Shown piece after piece: positions 8,556-15,752 of a stretch of DNA of 64,000 nucleotides. The stretch is from Rhizobacter terrae (GTDB lineage Bacteria; Pseudomonadota; Gammaproteobacteria; Burkholderiales; Burkholderiaceae_C). The translations under genes and the position numbers were made by a program. The stretch is from positions 1,426,001 through 1,490,000 of the forward strand of contig NZ_QUSW01000001.1 in assembly GCF_003852895.1 (NCBI RefSeq), read 5' to 3'. The notes under the pieces were generated by a model. The model made no database searches. It saw nothing but the letters and a program-made list of their open reading frames with translations, and had not been told where the DNA came from. Position 1 is the stretch's first letter. Every line of letters starts with the position of its first letter.

Positions 8556-9358
8556 CCCTGGAAGCCCTGCCGCTGCGGCCCTGGCGCGAGCGCGTGCCCT
8601 TCGTGCAGATCGAAGTCACCACCATCTGCAACTTCCGCTGCTTCTACTGCGCGGGCCGCGACATGCCGCAGACCCACATGCCGTGGGAGCGATTCATCGG
8701 CATCCTCGACAGCCTGGGCAGGGAGCCGAAGCAGCAGGTGTCGCTGCAGGGCGAAGGCGAGCCCACGGCGCATCCGCGCTTCTGGGACATGGTGGACGCC
8801 ATCACGGCGCGCGGCAAGGAGCCCTACACCATCACCAACGCGAGCCTCATCGACGTGGACCGCGCCGCGGCCAGCTTCAAGACATTGGGCGTGTCCATCG
8901 ACACGCTGGACAAGGCCGAGGCCGACCGCATCGGCCGCTACAAGCTGGAGCGTGTGGTCGAGCGCTTCGAAGCCCTGGTGGCAGCAATGGGGCCTCGTCG
9001 CGTGCTGGTGCACACGGTGGACTACGGGCAGGACGTGGCGCCCGTGCGCGCGTACCTGCAGGGCCTGGGCGTGCCCCACTACGTGCAGCCGCTGCAGTGG
9101 AAGGCCGACTACCAGAAGCACTATGCCGAGGCGATGCCGATCGTCGGCTGGCAGCACCGCGGGCGCTGCGACTACATCGAGCGGCCGCGCATGCGCTACT
9201 TCAACATGGACGGCACGGAGATGCCCTGCTGCTTCATCAAGGATGCATCGCGCTTCGAATCCATCGACGCGCTGGAGCGTGACTTCTCGCAGCAGAAGGT
9301 GCCCGCCTCGTGCATCGGATGCCACCAGATTGCGCGGCCGGTGAGACAGGCGCCGTGA
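8552..9358 (+). CDS. Radical SAM protein with C-terminal auxiliary cysteines (peptide-maturase type)
   Basis: A 268-aa radical SAM enzyme. The [4Fe-4S] motif CNFRCFYC uses Cys26, Cys30 and Cys33, followed by a QGEGEP segment (GGE-like SAM contact). The C-terminal part has Cys206, Cys226-Cys227, Cys254 and Cys257 (the last two as CIGC), the spacing of a SPASM/Twitch-like auxiliary cluster domain seen in RiPP-modifying enzymes. It is coupled upstream to the glycosyltransferase and downstream to the YcaO fusion by 4-base overlaps. The expected role is radical modification of the precursor peptide (for example epimerisation, a thioether or a C-C bond). The actual chemistry cannot be deduced. Confidence 0.85.
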   Translation: MTLEALPLRPWRERVPFVQIEVTTICNFRCFYCAGRDMPQTHMPWERFIGILDSLGREPKQQVSLQGEGEPTAHPRFWDMVDAITARGKEPYTITNASLIDVDRAAASFKTLGVSIDTLDKAEADRIGRYKLERVVERFEALVAAMGPRRVLVHTVDYGQDVAPVRAYLQGLGVPHYVQPLQWKADYQKHYAEAMPIVGWQHRGRCDYIERPRMRYFNMDGTEMPCCFIKDASRFESIDALERDFSQQKVPASCIGCHQIARPVRQAP

Positions 9359-11544
9359 AGCGCGACGACGCAATCGCGAACGCCCTGGCAGACCCCGGGC
9401 GCCTGTGCCCGGTGCTGGCCATGGGTGTGATGATCCGCGGCCGCGAGCTGAAGGCCCGCCTGCATGAACAGGAACACGTGGTGAAGGCGCCGCCGCGTTT
9501 CCTGCAGCGTCTGTACGACTGGTGCGACGGCTCACGCAGCCTGGCCGACATTCGTGCCTTGGCCCAGGCGCCCGGATATGGCGAATCGTTCTGCCGCTTC
9601 GTGGATGCGCTGCTCGATGCCGGGCTGCTCGTCGACGCTGCGCGCAGCCTCATTGAGGCTTCACAGGTCGCACGCTATCCCTCGTGGACGGGACAGGCGG
9701 CACCGCCCGAGACATGGCGACAGCTGATTGCGGGGCCGATGGCGGAAACGCCAGCATGGCCCGCGACAGCACGCGCACTGCCCGAGCCGCTGGACAGCCC
9801 CTTGCTGCGCCTCGTGGAGCAGCGGCAGTCGGCCATCGCATTCGGCGACGCGCCGGTGAGTGCGGCACAGCTTGGCGCGATGCTGCAGGCCATGTACGGC
9901 GCCAATGCCGAGGGCACCCACCGGGCGGTGGCGTCCGCAGGCGGCTTCTATCCGCTGCACATCACGCTGTGCCTGATGAAGGCAATGGACGATCGGCCGC
10001 CCGGCGTCTACCGCGTTCACTACGCACGAGCAAAGGTGGGGCTGGAGCGCATCGATGCCCCCGACGGATTCCTGCCGCGGGCGTTCATGCAGCCGCTGCG
10101 TCTGCAAGGGGCGGCCTTTGCGCTCGTCGTGAGCTGCGACCTGCAACCTGGTTCCCTCAAGTACCGCAACCGCTTCTTCCAGTACGCCTTCACCGAGGCC
10201 GGTGCGGTGATGAACAACGCCGCCCTGGCCTGCGTCGAAGTCGGGCTGGGCCTGCGCACGCTGGGCGGCTTCGACGAGGACATGCTCTCGCGGATGCTGG
10301 CGCTGGACGGCCGTACGCCGCTGATCGCAAGCGTGGGCGGCAGCCTGCCCGGAGCCGATGCCCGCCCTCGCCGGTCGGTGCGGGCGAGTTGGTCATTGGG
10401 ATTGCCGAGTCGCAGCTTCAACGCGGCATCCGCCTGTGTTCGCGGTGCAGATGGTGCGTGGGGCAACCCATGCTGGGGGCGCGACCAGGATCCGAAGCTG
10501 GCGCTGGACAAGGCCATCGCGGAAGCCGTGGAGCGCAGCGCCTATCGCCAGCGTGGGGCTTGCATGGAAGCGCCTGCCCACGCCCTGGACCGGCCATGGC
10601 TGCATCCGGACCGCTTCGTGGCGTACTCGCCCGCGCAGCACCGGCAGGCCGGCTTTCCATTCGCGCGCTTCGACGAGAACGAGCCGCGGCTTTGGACCGA
10701 ATGCCGACATGCCATCACCGGCGAACCGGTGCTCGTGCTGGCTGACCTCGTCTTTCATCGGAACAGCTTCGACCCGGACTACGCCGCGCGGCTCGTCACC
10801 CATGCCTCTTCATCGGGCTGCGCCAGCCACCGCAGTCGCGAACAGGCGGTGTCGGCGGCGGTGTGCGAGCTCATCGAACGCGATGCGTTCTCGCGGCATT
10901 GGCTGGCGCAGCGGGCGGGCGTGGCGGTGGCGCTGAAGACCCTGCCCGCGAAGATCGCCGCGCTCGCGGCGGACCTGGCCGGGCGGCACGTGCAGGTCCA
11001 GGTGCAACGACTGGATGCCTCATGGATGCCGGTGTGGTTCGTGTGGATGCAGTCGGAGCAGGCAGGCTTCACCACCGTGGCCGCTGCCAGCGGGTTCGGA
11101 CCGGAGGCGGCGCTGGAGTCAGCCTTCTTCGAAGCGCACACTGCGGCCCTCGTGAGGCTGGCATCGCGCCAACCAACTGGCATCGCCGCCCGGGCCGTGC
11201 GCACGCCTCGCGACCATGCCGACCTCTACGCCCAGCGCCGGTACTTCCGGCGGGCCGATGCCCTGTGCAGCAACGAGCCTCAGGTGGATTTCGGCACGGC
11301 CGTGGCGGGGTGGTGCCCATCGTTCGAGGCCTTGCGCGCTGGCCTTGCGGCCCACGGACGGGACATCGTCGTGGCCGACCTGAGCCTGCCTGATGCTCCC
11401 ACCACCTGGGATGGCACGCCCATCGTCACGGTCCGCGCCCTGGCGCCCGGACTGGTTCCGCTGGGCTTCGGTGCCGGGCGGATGCCGCTGGGCATGGGGG
11501 CGGAGCGGGTGGCTGGCGGTGAATTTCCTCACCCTTTTCCCTAG
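9355..11544 (+). CDS. RRE-like/SagB dehydrogenase/YcaO cyclodehydratase fusion (azole-forming)
   Basis: A 729-aa fusion starting at a GTG that overlaps the radical SAM stop. Residues about 15-105 look like a small winged-helix region (FLQRLYDWCDGSRSLADIR), a possible RiPP recognition element. Residues about 148-330 resemble a SagB-type FMN nitroreductase: YRNRFFQYAFTEAGAVMNNA then ALACVEVGLGLRTLGGFDED. Residues about 350-729 are YcaO: ATP/Mg-binding acidic motifs EAVER (Glu390), ELIERDAF (Glu505) and ESAFFEAH (Glu588), and the protein ends PHPFP, matching the P-x-P-x-P tail of azoline-forming YcaO enzymes. The predicted role is cyclodehydration of Cys/Ser/Thr and oxidation to azoles. No separate E1/ThiF-like partner gene is seen. 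The SagB half has SAIAF where family members often have S-x-R-x-F, so FMN binding needs checking. Confidence 0.88.
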   Translation: MKRDDAIANALADPGRLCPVLAMGVMIRGRELKARLHEQEHVVKAPPRFLQRLYDWCDGSRSLADIRALAQAPGYGESFCRFVDALLDAGLLVDAARSLIEASQVARYPSWTGQAAPPETWRQLIAGPMAETPAWPATARALPEPLDSPLLRLVEQRQSAIAFGDAPVSAAQLGAMLQAMYGANAEGTHRAVASAGGFYPLHITLCLMKAMDDRPPGVYRVHYARAKVGLERIDAPDGFLPRAFMQPLRLQGAAFALVVSCDLQPGSLKYRNRFFQYAFTEAGAVMNNAALACVEVGLGLRTLGGFDEDMLSRMLALDGRTPLIASVGGSLPGADARPRRSVRASWSLGLPSRSFNAASACVRGADGAWGNPCWGRDQDPKLALDKAIAEAVERSAYRQRGACMEAPAHALDRPWLHPDRFVAYSPAQHRQAGFPFARFDENEPRLWTECRHAITGEPVLVLADLVFHRNSFDPDYAARLVTHASSSGCASHRSREQAVSAAVCELIERDAFSRHWLAQRAGVAVALKTLPAKIAALAADLAGRHVQVQVQRLDASWMPVWFVWMQSEQAGFTTVAAASGFGPEAALESAFFEAHTAALVRLASRQPTGIAARAVRTPRDHADLYAQRRYFRRADALCSNEPQVDFGTAVAGWCPSFEALRAGLAAHGRDIVVADLSLPDAPTTWDGTPIVTVRALAPGLVPLGFGAGRMPLGMGAERVAGGEFPHPFP

Positions 11545-11560
11545 TTTTTGCCGTGAGCAC

Positions 11561-11587
11561 TAAACGAAACCCTGAAACCGCGGATAG
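11561..11587 (+). promoter_or_regulatory. Sigma-28 (FliA)-like promoter before the Hint precursor gene
   Basis: TAAA at 11561-11564, exactly 15 bases, then GCGGATAG at 11580-11587. The flagellar sigma-28 consensus is TAAA-N15-GCCGATAA, so the -10 box matches 6 of 8 and the -35 matches fully. It lies about 65 bases upstream of the precursor ATG, in a gene-free 108-base gap. A short inverted repeat (GGTACG/CGTACC, 11591-11616) follows in the presumed 5' UTR. A FliA-type sigma gene is four genes upstream. Confidence 0.55.
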
Positions 11588-11652
11588 CTTGGTACGCAGC
11601 ACGTTCGGCCCGTACCGGCTCGACCCGCGCCCCCATCGATCGGAGTAATCAC

Positions 11653-12417
11653 ATGAGCGCTGACATTCGCAAGGAAGGCATCCCGGTTTTCGTGGACGGC
11701 CAGGAAAGCCGCATCCAGGCCCGGGCCCCTCGGCAGGACGAAGCGGAGGGCTGGAGCATCACCACGCGCCCTTACCGCCACCGGCCCGAAGACGCCTTGC
11801 TCGACAACCTGGGGTCGGACAGCAGCTGCTGCTGCTTCCTGCCCGGCAACCGTGTGACCATGGCTGACGGCTCGACCCGGGCCATCGAGTCCATCGTAGC
11901 TGGCGACATGGTGCTGACCATGACCGGCCCGGCCCGCGTGAGCGCCCGCAAGACCACCCGCCTGGGCCTGACCCGCAAGGTCATCGAGCTGCGCGGCATC
12001 GGCGACGAAGTGCTGTTCATGACCGATGACCATCCCCTGTGGGTGAGCCGCCAGGCCCAATCCGGCGAACGCCGTGAAAGCTGGGGCACCTACAACCTGC
12101 ACCACCTCATGTACGAGCTGCGCGGCTCCAACGATGGCAACACGCTCGATGCCGTCGTGCCCCTGTGGTTCGACCTGCCCGAGCAGGTGGCCCACACCAG
12201 CGGCTGGCTGCACGTGCGGCCGGTGTTCCATCAAGTCGCGGCCGAGACCGAGGTGTTCCACCTGATCGTCGAAGGCGCGACCAGCTTCGTGGTGGAAGGC
12301 TTCCCGGTGTTCAGCCATTCGCTGCATGAGCAGGGCAAGGCGGGTGCATGGCAGGGCATCCGCCAGGACGAGCAGGCAGTGAACTTCGTCAGCGCCTTGT
12401 CTGCCGCGACGGCCTGA
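11653..12417 (+). CDS. Putative RiPP precursor fused to a Hint autoprocessing domain
   Basis: A 254-aa protein with GGAG seven bases upstream of its ATG. Residues 1-54 are polar and leader-like. Residues 55-60 are S-D-S-S-C-C, and Cys61 begins a Hint domain: CFLPGNRVTMADGSTRAIES (block A), VAGDMVL, the T-x-x-H motif TDDH (Thr124, His127) of block B, and the C-terminal strands VFHLIVEGATSFVVEGF then PVFSHS (220-223 region). The usual terminal His-Asn is His222-Ser223 here. An N-to-S shift at Cys61 could therefore release or transfer the upstream peptide, but C-terminal Asn cyclisation is not expected. A 31-residue tail follows. The Ser/Cys cluster next to a YcaO/SagB enzyme suggests an azole core. 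The reading as precursor is inference; the Hint domain is clear. Confidence 0.75.
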   Translation: MSADIRKEGIPVFVDGQESRIQARAPRQDEAEGWSITTRPYRHRPEDALLDNLGSDSSCCCFLPGNRVTMADGSTRAIESIVAGDMVLTMTGPARVSARKTTRLGLTRKVIELRGIGDEVLFMTDDHPLWVSRQAQSGERRESWGTYNLHHLMYELRGSNDGNTLDAVVPLWFDLPEQVAHTSGWLHVRPVFHQVAAETEVFHLIVEGATSFVVEGFPVFSHSLHEQGKAGAWQGIRQDEQAVNFVSALSAATA

Positions 12418-12437
12418 ACACATCGCCGCAGATGAAC

Positions 12438-12474
12438 AGGGCCGGCCGGGCATTGCCCGCCGGCCCTTTGTCTT
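12438..12474 (+). terminator. Rho-independent terminator after the Hint precursor gene
   Basis: Stem arms AGGGCCGGCCGGGC (12438-12451) and GCCCGCCGGCCCT (12455-12467) pair along their length with one bulged C, around a 3-base loop, followed by the T-rich run TTTGTCTTTG. It lies 20 bases after the stop codon and separates the precursor transcript from the convergent ATP-grasp genes. Confidence 0.8.
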
Positions 12475-12477
12475 TGT

Positions 12478-13437
12478 TCATGGCTTCGCCGCGGGGAACA
12501 GCGAGTCGAGCATGGGGCGGTAGGCCTTGGGGTGCACCATGGGGTGGCAGTTCATCTCCAGGAACCACACGGCGCCTTGGCTGTCGACCACGGCGTCCAC
12601 GGTGTAAATGGAGTCGCGAATGTGGTCGGGCACCGTGCGCAGGAAGGCCGGACCCGTCTGGAGAAATTGCTCGCGGATGGGCGCATCCAGGCTGTCCAGC
12701 ACGTCACGATCCAGCAGGGTGCGCAGGTCGTAGTCGGTCACGTACTTGAAGCCCACCCACACCTTGCGGCCGGCGGCGGGAATGTCATCGAGCCGAAAGC
12801 CTTGCCAGGCGAGCATCGGCTCGGCAGGCGCTGTCGGATACGTGCGGTCGAAGCTGCCGCGAGGCTGCGTCAGCAGCGCACGAATGCTGCGCTGGCCGTC
12901 GCCCACGACATGCGGCGGAGTCAGCACCTCCACCGCGACAGGCTGATCGCGCCAGTACCAGGCCTTGGCGGACCGGCCGAACTTGAAGGCTTCGAAGAAT
13001 GAGCCTTCCGGCAACGCCGAGGTGGGAGCCGGCGCATGTGCGCCCCAGGGGCCGGTGATGTTCTTGCCGAAGGAGCCGTGACGAGCCTTCACCAGGAAGT
13101 CTCCTCCGGCGGGCGGCGACGCCGAACTCCAAGGCGGGGTGCGCAGGCCTTCATCGGCGCACCACTGCTTGAAGACGAGCTTGTCGGCAGCGCACGGCCA
13201 ATGATGGGCCGGGTAAGGCAGCCAGCCCACGAAGGAGCCGTTGTCACCGATCGTGTGGGTGTAGCCCAGGCCGGTCGGCGTGCGGACGGAAAACCGCGGG
13301 GTCATGGAGACGGTCTTGCCGGCTTGGGAGACCTGCAGCACGAAGCTGGATGGGTCGAGCGCCAGGGTCGCAGCGTGCGTGCCGGCCCATGCACGGATGG
13401 GGCGAAGGTGGTTGAGGGGGTCGAAGAGGAATTGCAT
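12478..13437 (-). CDS. ATP-grasp family protein A
   Basis: A 319-aa protein with an ATP-grasp-like C-terminal end: SIYTVDAVVDSQGAVWFLEM followed by NCHPMVHP carries the metal/ATP-binding E-x-N motif. Central FLVKARHGSFGKNITG has the lysine/glycine-rich loop of these enzymes. The N-terminal half is a pre-ATP-grasp-like region. The start is an ATG two bases after the stop of the second ATP-grasp gene, so the two form an operon. Such ligases make amide or ester bonds using acyl-phosphates; in RiPP loci they form macrolactams/lactones or add amino acids. The substrate is unknown. Its tail-to-tail position beside the Hint precursor suggests a shared pathway. Confidence 0.7.
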   Translation of the reverse strand: MQFLFDPLNHLRPIRAWAGTHAATLALDPSSFVLQVSQAGKTVSMTPRFSVRTPTGLGYTHTIGDNGSFVGWLPYPAHHWPCAADKLVFKQWCADEGLRTPPWSSASPPAGGDFLVKARHGSFGKNITGPWGAHAPAPTSALPEGSFFEAFKFGRSAKAWYWRDQPVAVEVLTPPHVVGDGQRSIRALLTQPRGSFDRTYPTAPAEPMLAWQGFRLDDIPAAGRKVWVGFKYVTDYDLRTLLDRDVLDSLDAPIREQFLQTGPAFLRTVPDHIRDSIYTVDAVVDSQGAVWFLEMNCHPMVHPKAYRPMLDSLFPAAKP

Positions 13438-13439
13438 GG

Positions 13440-14192
13440 TCAGGGCAGCGACGAGACCAATTCGCTCCAGCGTTGCAGCACGAGGTCAGTGTAGGGCTCG
13501 GCGGCAATCGCGTAGGCGCCGAGCGCATAGCCGTCGTTGGCTTCGACCAGGGCGGTCTGGCCGGACTCCAGAACACCGAAGTCGATGCCGTAGGCCGAGG
13601 GCGCCTCTCCCGAAGCACGGAAGGTTGCAAGCGCTGCGGCCACCACATCCAGGTCCAGCGTTCGCTGAGGGGCGCCGTCGTAGTGGTCGATGCTGACGAT
13701 GCGATCGCGAACGACGTAGACGCGGAATTCGCTGACCCAGTTCACCACCTCGGAGCACCACACGGGTTGGCGCCGACTGGTGCTGCCGAGCCGATAGAGA
13801 TCGCTGGCCGATGACACGACAAAGCCGGTGAAGTTCTTGCGGCGCGCAGCCGGTTTGACGAAGACAGGCGGGAGGCCCGTGTCCCACGCCATCTGCTCGA
13901 TGGCGCCCAGCGTGCTCTTCCACACCTTGCGGTGCATGAAGGGCTGCAGACACTTCGGATAGTCGTTGGCCAGAGGGATCTCGATGCCCAGCTGCTTCAT
14001 GGCCCCGTGCATCGCATCCATGTCGCCGGCGATGAACGAGTTGCGCGTCAAGGGCAGGTCGCGGCGCTGGATGCGCTTGAGCGTGTAGAACTCGATGGGG
14101 ATGCCGCGGCGGGTCAGGTCGTCGTGAAGTCGCTGTTCTTCATCGCGCAGGCGATGTTGGCCGTTGTGCTGGAGGAAGGCGATGTTGAACAT
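13440..14192 (-). CDS. ATP-grasp family protein B (DUF4343-like)
   Basis: A 250-aa protein resembling the ATP-grasp DUF4343 family. Seen: PVFVKPAARRKNFTGFV (ATP-binding lysine), SEVVNWVSEFRVYVVRDRIV (central strand with E-F-R), AYGIDFGVLESGQTALVEAN and DGYALGAY, the typical DxG...E-x-N-D-G-Y end. First gene of the minus-strand pair. No strong ribosome-binding site is visible before the ATG at 14192. Pairs of ATP-grasp proteins with peptide precursors recall microviridin-type systems, but neither protein shows an obvious graspetide leader-binding signature that I can recognise. Confidence 0.72.
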   Translation of the reverse strand: MFNIAFLQHNGQHRLRDEEQRLHDDLTRRGIPIEFYTLKRIQRRDLPLTRNSFIAGDMDAMHGAMKQLGIEIPLANDYPKCLQPFMHRKVWKSTLGAIEQMAWDTGLPPVFVKPAARRKNFTGFVVSSASDLYRLGSTSRRQPVWCSEVVNWVSEFRVYVVRDRIVSIDHYDGAPQRTLDLDVVAAALATFRASGEAPSAYGIDFGVLESGQTALVEANDGYALGAYAIAAEPYTDLVLQRWSELVSSLP

Positions 14193-14274
14193 AAGTAGAC
14201 GCGAGTTCGCATGGTAAGACCCGAACCTTGTTCACCCGCTCACGCGCACGCTAAACATCCAACATTCGGCGCGG

Positions 14275-15164
14275 ATGTATTGGCGCATGAACCCTGCTCT
14301 CTTGAACGTCGCGTTCGCGCTCGTCACGACACAGGCACTGTGGGCCTGCGCGCTCCTTGTTTTCTGGCTGGCTCGGCATCGCAAAATGACTTGCCTGCCG
14401 TACCGTGGACCTCGGCGAAGACGAGCACCGCCCAGCTCGCACAGATCGGGGCCGGGCCATCATCGTGCCAAGGACGACTGGGTTGCACGCAAGGTGATCT
14501 ACCTGGCCAGTCACCTGGGCAGTTGCCGCCAAGTGCAGGCGGCCTTCAATCGCGCTTACGGCTACTGCGAGACGGTGGGACACACCTTCGTGTGGGAGGT
14601 CATGCGCGACCATGCCGAAGAGATTCGGCAGTTGCGGCGCGAGCGCAAACGGCGCCGCCCTTCCTTCACCCCAGTTGGCCACACCTGGGCACTGGATCTG
14701 ACCTTCATCCGCTCGCACTCTGGCTTGACCTTCACCGTGCTGGCGATCATTGATGCCGGTTCGCGCAAGCTCCTTGCACTCAAAGTGCTTCCGCGCAAAT
14801 GCGCCTTCCAGTTGCTCGGGCATGTGCTGCTCGCCTGCAGCGAGCATGGGGTGCCCGAAATCATTCGCTCCGACAACGAGGCAATGTTCACCAGCCTGCC
14901 ATGGCTCGCCGCGCTCAAGGCACGGGGAATTCGAAACAGGCCCTGCACGACGTTCGCTTCCAGACGGCCACGGCGCTGCAAAGTGCTCTGGATGCGTTCA
15001 CGCGGTTCTACAACCTTGTTTGTCCGAGCCAAGCCTTGGCCTGCCTGACGCCGGAAGAGGCTTGGCAGGCGAGGACGATGGCCGATGTGCAACTCGCTCA
15101 TGCCCAAGGGCGCTGCACAGCGCAAGTCGAGGCGTTGTTGATTGGGTTTCATGTCCGCTGTTAG
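14275..15164 (+). pseudogene. Decayed IS integrase/transposase (DDE type)
   Basis: The first frame (14275 onward) carries an integrase core with the first catalytic Asp (HTWALDLTFIRSH) and second Asp (IIRSDNEAMF). Near 14930-14945 the reading frame breaks, and the C-terminal part continues in another frame as SKQALHDVRFQTATALQSAL then DAFTRFYNLVCPSQALACLT. The segment that should hold the third catalytic residue (a W-Q-N-G-x-x-E-R type motif) is missing between the two, so the break is best explained by a deletion plus frame change. The element is probably inactive. I could not identify clear terminal inverted repeats or target duplications. Confidence 0.8.
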
Positions 15165-15455
15165 CGCCATACTCGCTTCGATGTTTGAATACTCAGCGGT
15201 CGATGCGCTGTGGGCTGGCGCAGGGCAACGATTGCCTTTAAGGTCGAAATTGCTCAACAAATAGGCAGCCGGCGAATACCAAAGCCTCGCATTTGCGGAT
15301 CCGCCGCGCCCAGGACCCGGGATCGACGACAGCCTCGTCAAGAAAAAACTCCCTCACGAGCAATGAGCGAGCAACGGCCACATGCGGACAGGAAAGGACT
15401 TATTTCAAAGGCCCACGGAACTCGCGGACACGCTGACACCGCAGTCAGATGCAGG
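15165..15455. other. Gene-free stretch between IS remnant and immunity gene
   Basis: About 290 bases with no convincing coding frame on either strand and no strong hairpin with a T-tract. It probably contains the remainder of the insertion-element scar and the 3' flank of the immunity gene. Base composition shifts here from the GC-rich chromosome towards the lower GC content of the toxin/immunity end. Confidence 0.5.
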
Positions 15456-15752
15456 CTATACCAATCCCGCGCGTTCAAGTAACCTCACGAACGCCTTCAT
15501 CTGCTCGCTGGAATCCACGGCGCCATCCTTTTCACGATAAAACCTCCTCTGAATTTCACCACTTTCTTGGAAAATTCTTACATCCTCAAAAACAACCTCT
15601 CTAAGGTCACCGGGAAGCTCAAGGAATTTATCTACGCATCCCAACTTGGCAAATTCCCCCTCGAGCATAAGGGCGACGTCGCGCGAGCCAATCATTTGCG
15701 TCGACCATAGATCAACCAACTTATCAATATTTTCCTCAATTTCATTTGGCAT
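15456..15752 (-). CDS. Putative immunity protein for the Rhs toxin
   Basis: A 98-aa acidic protein starting MPNEIEENIDKLVDLWSTQM. GAGGT lies upstream of the ATG at 15752, and the gene overlaps the end of the giant Rhs gene by 11 bases. Small size, low GC content and its place directly after a polymorphic-toxin C-terminus are the pattern of a cognate immunity gene. I do not recognise the family. Helical segments (ALMLEGEFAKL, QMKAFVRLLERAGL) dominate. It has no signal peptide or membrane segment, so it should act in the cytoplasm by binding the incoming toxin domain. Confidence 0.6.
   Translation of the reverse strand: MPNEIEENIDKLVDLWSTQMIGSRDVALMLEGEFAKLGCVDKFLELPGDLREVVFEDVRIFQESGEIQRRFYREKDGAVDSSEQMKAFVRLLERAGLV

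Noticed and set aside
15210-15482. 90-codon plus-strand frame after the IS remnant
   Set aside because: No ribosome site, no motif, and it overlaps the immunity gene on the other strand.
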